In this document: piece by piece, positions 60,431 through 64,000 of the stretch
How positions within the stretch are numbered: the stretch's first letter is position 1
How the letters are laid out: every line of letters starts with the position of its first letter
Assembly: GCA_947471745.1 (NCBI GenBank)
Contig: CANJKZ010000505.1
Span: 558,001-622,000 of the forward strand
DNA length: 64,000 bases
From: Closterium sp. Naga37s-1
Taxonomy: Eukaryota; Streptophyta; Zygnematophyceae; Desmidiales; Closteriaceae
Reading direction: 5' to 3'
Translations under genes and position numbers: made by a program
Notes under the pieces: model-generated
The model's input: the letters and a program-made list of their open reading frames with translations, nothing else
Databases searched by the model: none
Told to the model about the DNA's origin: nothing

Positions 60431-61439
60431 AAAGCATCAGGGGGGGGCAGCAGGCGGGGCAGCAGAGCAGCAGGGTGATTTGATGAAACTGGCTTTGAGA
60501 GACTTCTGCCTTGTGCTCATGAGTCAGTGCTTTAGTGCCTGTGCCATGCACACACACCACCACTTGCCCTGCCACCACCACCACATCGCCATCTCTTTCT
60601 ATCTCTCCTGTTCACATTGTTCCTCATTGCGCATCCAAGTTCACACTTCCTCGTTTTTCACCATCACCACACACACTGAATTCGTCCCCAATCTCTTTCC
60701 CTTTCCCCACTTCCTCCCCTTCCTCCCCTTTCGCCCCCTTCCTCCCCATCCTCTTTCTCCCCGCCACCAACTTGCACCTCTCTGCATGCAGGTGCGCAGA
60801 AGCAGGGCATGAGCACGCAGCAGCTGAGCAGCCTACTAGAGCCATACTACTGGCAGTGGGGGCACGACTGGCGGTAGCAGGGGCAGCGGCGGCAGCAGCA
60901 GGAGGAGAAGCAGAAGCGGCAGTGGGACACGGCGTAAGGGGATGGTCCCTGGGTCACTGATAAGCTCGACTGGCAAGAGGCTTTCAGGTTAGTGGTTGTT
61001 GTGACAACGAGGCCGTTCAAACTCCAATGTGTTGCTGACTAGTGTGATAATGCGTCCATTCTACGTTTTTTATTTAAAGAGTCCGGTCCAGTAGTCCCCA
61101 TGCCCCACCACTCCTTCCCTCCATGCTCTTTTTAACTCCTAAACACACCTTCACTTCTCTGTATCGCTTTCCCCCATCCCCCTCCCGCTCTCCCCCCAAC
61201 ACACCAACAGGCAAGCCCTGCAGCACCTCGTTCGCCTCCTCCCCGACCCCGCCACCCTGCCTCTCTCCACCCACCTGCTCTTCCACCTGCTCTCACACGC
61301 CTGCCTCTGCGCCATGCCGCGCTCCTCCCTGCTCTTCCTCTTCCAAGCTGCCGAACACACCGCCTCACGAGGGATGTCGGGGTTGAAAAGCATCGTTTCC
61401 CCTCCCCATCCACCATATCCAAGTGAGTGCATGCTGCCA

Positions 61440-61595
61440 CCACATCCTTTCTCCCACATCCCTTCCCCCACATCCCTTCTCCCACATCCCTTCTCCCACA
61501 TCCTTTCTCCCACCTCCCTTCTCCCACCTCTCTTCTCCCACATCCCTTCTCCCACATCATGTCTCCCACATCCCTTCTCCCACTTGTGCCCACGC
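61440..61595. repeat. 14-bp tandem repeat (CACATCCCTTCTCC), about 10 copies
   Basis: Pyrimidine-rich array with small variants (CACCTCCC, CACATCAT) at the point where copy B homology ends. Confidence 0.88.
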
Positions 61596-61644
61596 TAATA
61601 GAAAATGGGAAAAGCAAATCAGCAAACAAAAAATCAGGAGCTGG

Positions 61645-62263
61645 CAACTGCAAGAACAAACCATGTGCATAAAAAATGGAGCCAAAGGCTGAAACTTATC
61701 TGAGGTTAAGGAGCTAGAATGTGGAGTGCAGCGCAAGGTCTCGAGGGTCCATGGGTGTGCAGAGAGAGCTTGGAGAACCTGCCGTGAGGCGAAATAAAAC
61801 AAGTCAGTGAATGGGGAGTTGAAGCAAAACTTGAAAAAAACAAGAAATCAGCTTGAAAGCAATGGAAAAGGCTGGAATTGACAACTTATCTTGCCATAGT
61901 TGTTGAGCCTTGAAGCACTTCAGAAGGTTTTGGTGCTCTCATGAATCTTTGATCATGATTCGTGGGAGCACCGTAGTTTGCTGAAGCCTCAAGGCTCAAC
62001 AACCATGGCAAGATAAGTTGTCAATTCCACCATTTTCCATTGTTTTCAAGTTTTTTTTTTCATTTTTTTTTTCAGGTTGTGCTTCAACTCCACTTCACTG
62101 ACTTGTTTTATTTCGCCTCATGGAAGGTTCGCCAAGCGCCCTCTGCACGCCCAAGGACCTTCAAAACCTTGCGCTGCACTCCACAATCCAGCTCTTTTAA
62201 CCTCAGATAAGTTTCAGCCCTTGCCTCCATTTTTTATGCACATGGTTTGTTCTTGCAGTTGTC
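61645..62263. repeat. Large palindrome, arms about 290 bp, made from the type-1 repeat unit
   Basis: CAACTGCAAGAACAAACCAT at the left is mirrored by ATGGTTTGTTCTTGCAGTTG at the right, and the arms match over most of their length around a centre near 61950 (short unmatched loop). Each arm is a copy of the unit seen at 5750-5960 and 6070-6330. It separates NPH3-like copies B and C. Confidence 0.9.
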
Positions 62264-62269
62264 TTGCTT

Positions 62270-63750
62270 CACGTGCTCATGCGCTCTAAGATCAGGCTTC
62301 ACGGTTCAGACGCTCACGACTCCCCCTCCGTCCCCTCCTTTCTCCTCCGTTCCCGTCTCTTCCCGTCCCTTCCCGTCCCTTCCCGTCTTTTCCCGTCCCT
62401 TCCCGTCCTTTCCCGTCCCTTCCCTCCTCCTCCTCCTCCCTCTCCCTTCCCTTCCCGCTCTCCCCACTTGAGCTTCTCCCTGTCAACGGTGATCGCAACG
62501 CGGCAGCAGCGTCGGACGAGGGCACGGGCCCCATGCGGACCTCTCGTTCCTCCCTAGCGGCGCGCTCTCCTTCGTCCCCATCCTCTGCCGCCTCTCGCCC
62601 CACTCCGTGCTGCCCGTGCGCTCCGCATGTACTGTCGCCCCTCTGAGGCAGGAGGGGGAGAGTGTGGGTACTGCAGGTACTGTCGCCCCCTGTAGGTGTG
62701 GGGATGGCTGGAGCAGGAAGGGCGAGAGGGCAGGAGGGGGAAAGGGCAAGTGGGCGGGAATGTGAAAGGGAGGGAATGGAGGGATTTGGAAGTGCGGGAG
62801 TGTGGGTGTGCAGTTGATAACCTCGCACTTGTTGGTCCAGTTCCAGCAACTCATGCTCCTCGCATCCCCTGCTCTTCTCACCTCCCCCTTCTCATCCCCT
62901 CTTCTTCTTACCTTTTCTCTTCCAAATATCCCCTCTTCTCACTTCCTCCCCTCTCTCCCTCCCCCTGGTAAGTGGGGTATTGGCGGGGGAGTGAGTGAGG
63001 GAATTGGAGGCGATGTGACGAGTACTCATGTGATGAACTCGTTTGTGTTGTTTTATCTGCGCTGACCTGCACCGGACTCTGCTGGGCTGTGCTTGCAAAT
63101 CATGCTCGTCTCACTCGCCCTCTTCTATCTCGCCCTCTTCTTTCTCATCCCCCCTCCTCCTCTCCTCCCTCGCTTTCCCCTTGCCCCACCCTTGCCTCCC
63201 CCTTGCCTTCCCCGCAACCCCCCTTTCCCTCCCCCTGGCAGCGTCACTACTGGAGATGAACGCGTGTGGGCCCAGCCACTTGCTGCCGCTGCCGCAGCTG
63301 GCCTCCCAGCGGGAAGAGAAGATGGGGAGCAGGATGAAGAGCTGCTGACAAGGGAGGGGATGAAGCTCACGCCAGCTGGCCTCCCAGCGCCGGCAGCACC
63401 TCCTGCAGCTCTGCCCGCCCTGCCTGCACATGCTCCCATTCTCCCCTTCACACACTCCCGTTCACTTTCACCCAACCTGCACTTGCTGCCTCCCACCAAC
63501 CTGGTCATTCCCCATCCGCCTCCCTCCTACTTCCCTCTCATACTCTGCATTCTTTCTCATTCACCCCTCCAACCCCTCCCCCCTTTTCTCCCTTCCCCCC
63601 ATCAGTTGCAGCGCCCTGCCGCCCTCCAACGACACCAGATCTGGACGTTACGGTAAATGCCCGCAGCAAAGGTTCTCTGTTTGTGAAGTCTGTACCCATC
63701 TAGCCTATGGGGATATCCCCGTGGCTACTGATGAACTCAACTGGGTGTCT
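62270..63750 (+). pseudogene. NPH3-like copy C, fragmentary
   Basis: Begins within intron 1 (GGCTTCACGGTTCAGACGCTC matches copy A at about 3693-3713). Exon 2 at about 62470-62630 has several deletions. Exon 3 at 63242-63435 carries a 77-base insertion flanked by the 15-base direct repeat GCTGGCCTCCCAGCG. Exon 4 remains at about 63606-63655. It is followed directly by a stretch similar to the end of exon 6 (CTATGGGGATATCCCCGTGG at 63703), so exon 5 and most of exon 6 are deleted. Not functional. Beyond 63750 nothing was recognised. Confidence 0.8.
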
Positions 63751-64000
63751 GAATATGCGAAATGCTGCCTTGAATCCGATTCAGCAATCCATTGTGTCCA
63801 TGCCTCCATCCATTTCATGTCTGAAGAGCCCACCACTCCGTCTCTCCATGCCTTACCTATGTTCCCAAACACAGTTCCACTCTCTTCCTCTGCCTCTTTT
63901 ATCGCTTTCTCAGAAAATCAGTGCGCCTACTACCTAGTCCTCAGCAGTTAGATTGACCCGATATACTGACAAATGAGACTAGAAGAAATGTTCAGAGATT

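Larger units (their letters stand above)
52389..61385 (+). pseudogene. NPH3-like copy B, disrupted
   Basis: Homologous to copy A in opposite orientation. 52389-53142 is the upstream region. Exon 1 starts at 53143 but has lost two bases after GAGTGGGCGCAAG, so the frame breaks before the BTB; an internal ATG at about 53224 (MASDLVVTIGQCAFHVHQY) could restart it. Exon 2 is intact (53634-53816). The exon-3 head occurs twice (54215 and 54340), and the second copy carries an early TAG. Exon 4 is missing, its place taken by the 17-bp minisatellite with a nested hAT. Exon 5 lies at about 60430-60522. Exon 6 (60792-60987) has in-frame TAG and TAA. Exon 7 starts at 61211 and degenerates after about 61385. 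It cannot encode the full protein. Confidence 0.88.

Overview
The window looks like nuclear DNA of a streptophyte, most likely a charophyte-grade green alga; a Closterium-like zygnematophyte would fit, but this is inference and no marker gene settles it. The genes are intron-rich, and their introns are GC-rich and end in long pyrimidine tracts. Plant-type families are present: an NPH3/RPT2-like BTB protein, an RTNLB reticulon, a plastid-type 3-dehydroquinate-synthase-II-like protein and an IDM1-like PHD-GNAT protein. The ATP sulfurylase, however, is the algal/bacterial-like type and not the land-plant APS type. Mini- and microsatellites are abundant. No rRNA, tRNA or CRISPR array was recognised.

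Layout. 1-5060: NPH3-like gene (copy A, minus strand, 3' end off the window) and its upstream region. 5060-8650: repeats, a foldback, and an unrecognised tandem family of exon-like units. 8650-13224: DHQS-II-like gene (+, 9 exons). 13626-15656: reticulon (-, 5 exons). 16731-21478: long disordered, charged, unrecognised protein (-), with a 38-copy 15-bp minisatellite in its intron. 21640-23000: degenerate minisatellite and a (TG)n tract. 23457-24317: intronless pyrophosphatase-fold protein that has lost nearly all catalytic residues (-). 26693-30290: ATP sulfurylase (+, 9 exons), head-to-head with the pyrophosphatase-like gene. 30704-31350: non-autonomous hAT element. 31966-46324: 19-exon PWWP-PHD-GNAT gene (-), about 2890 codons. 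46978-63750: rearranged plus-strand copies B and C of the NPH3-like locus. These are interrupted by a Ty3/gypsy element (47085-52388), a 17-bp minisatellite, a hAT transposon with an intact transposase nested in that minisatellite (55719-59985), and a 0.6-kb palindrome.

Exon chains were built by hand from splice signals, phase and family conservation. For five genes the summed exon lengths are exact multiples of three: ATP sulfurylase 467 aa, DHQS-like 494 aa, reticulon 222 aa, PWWP-PHD-GNAT 2890 aa, and NPH3 copy A 540 codons inside the window. This is a strong internal check, but no transcript data were available.

Two observations stand out. First, in all five of these genes, short pieces of an exon plus its splice junction are repeated in the adjacent intron (about nine cases), as exon-tail/donor copies, acceptor/exon-head copies, or a whole mini-exon. 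Second, an ATP sulfurylase, which makes PPi, sits divergently next to a catalytically dead pyrophosphatase paralogue.
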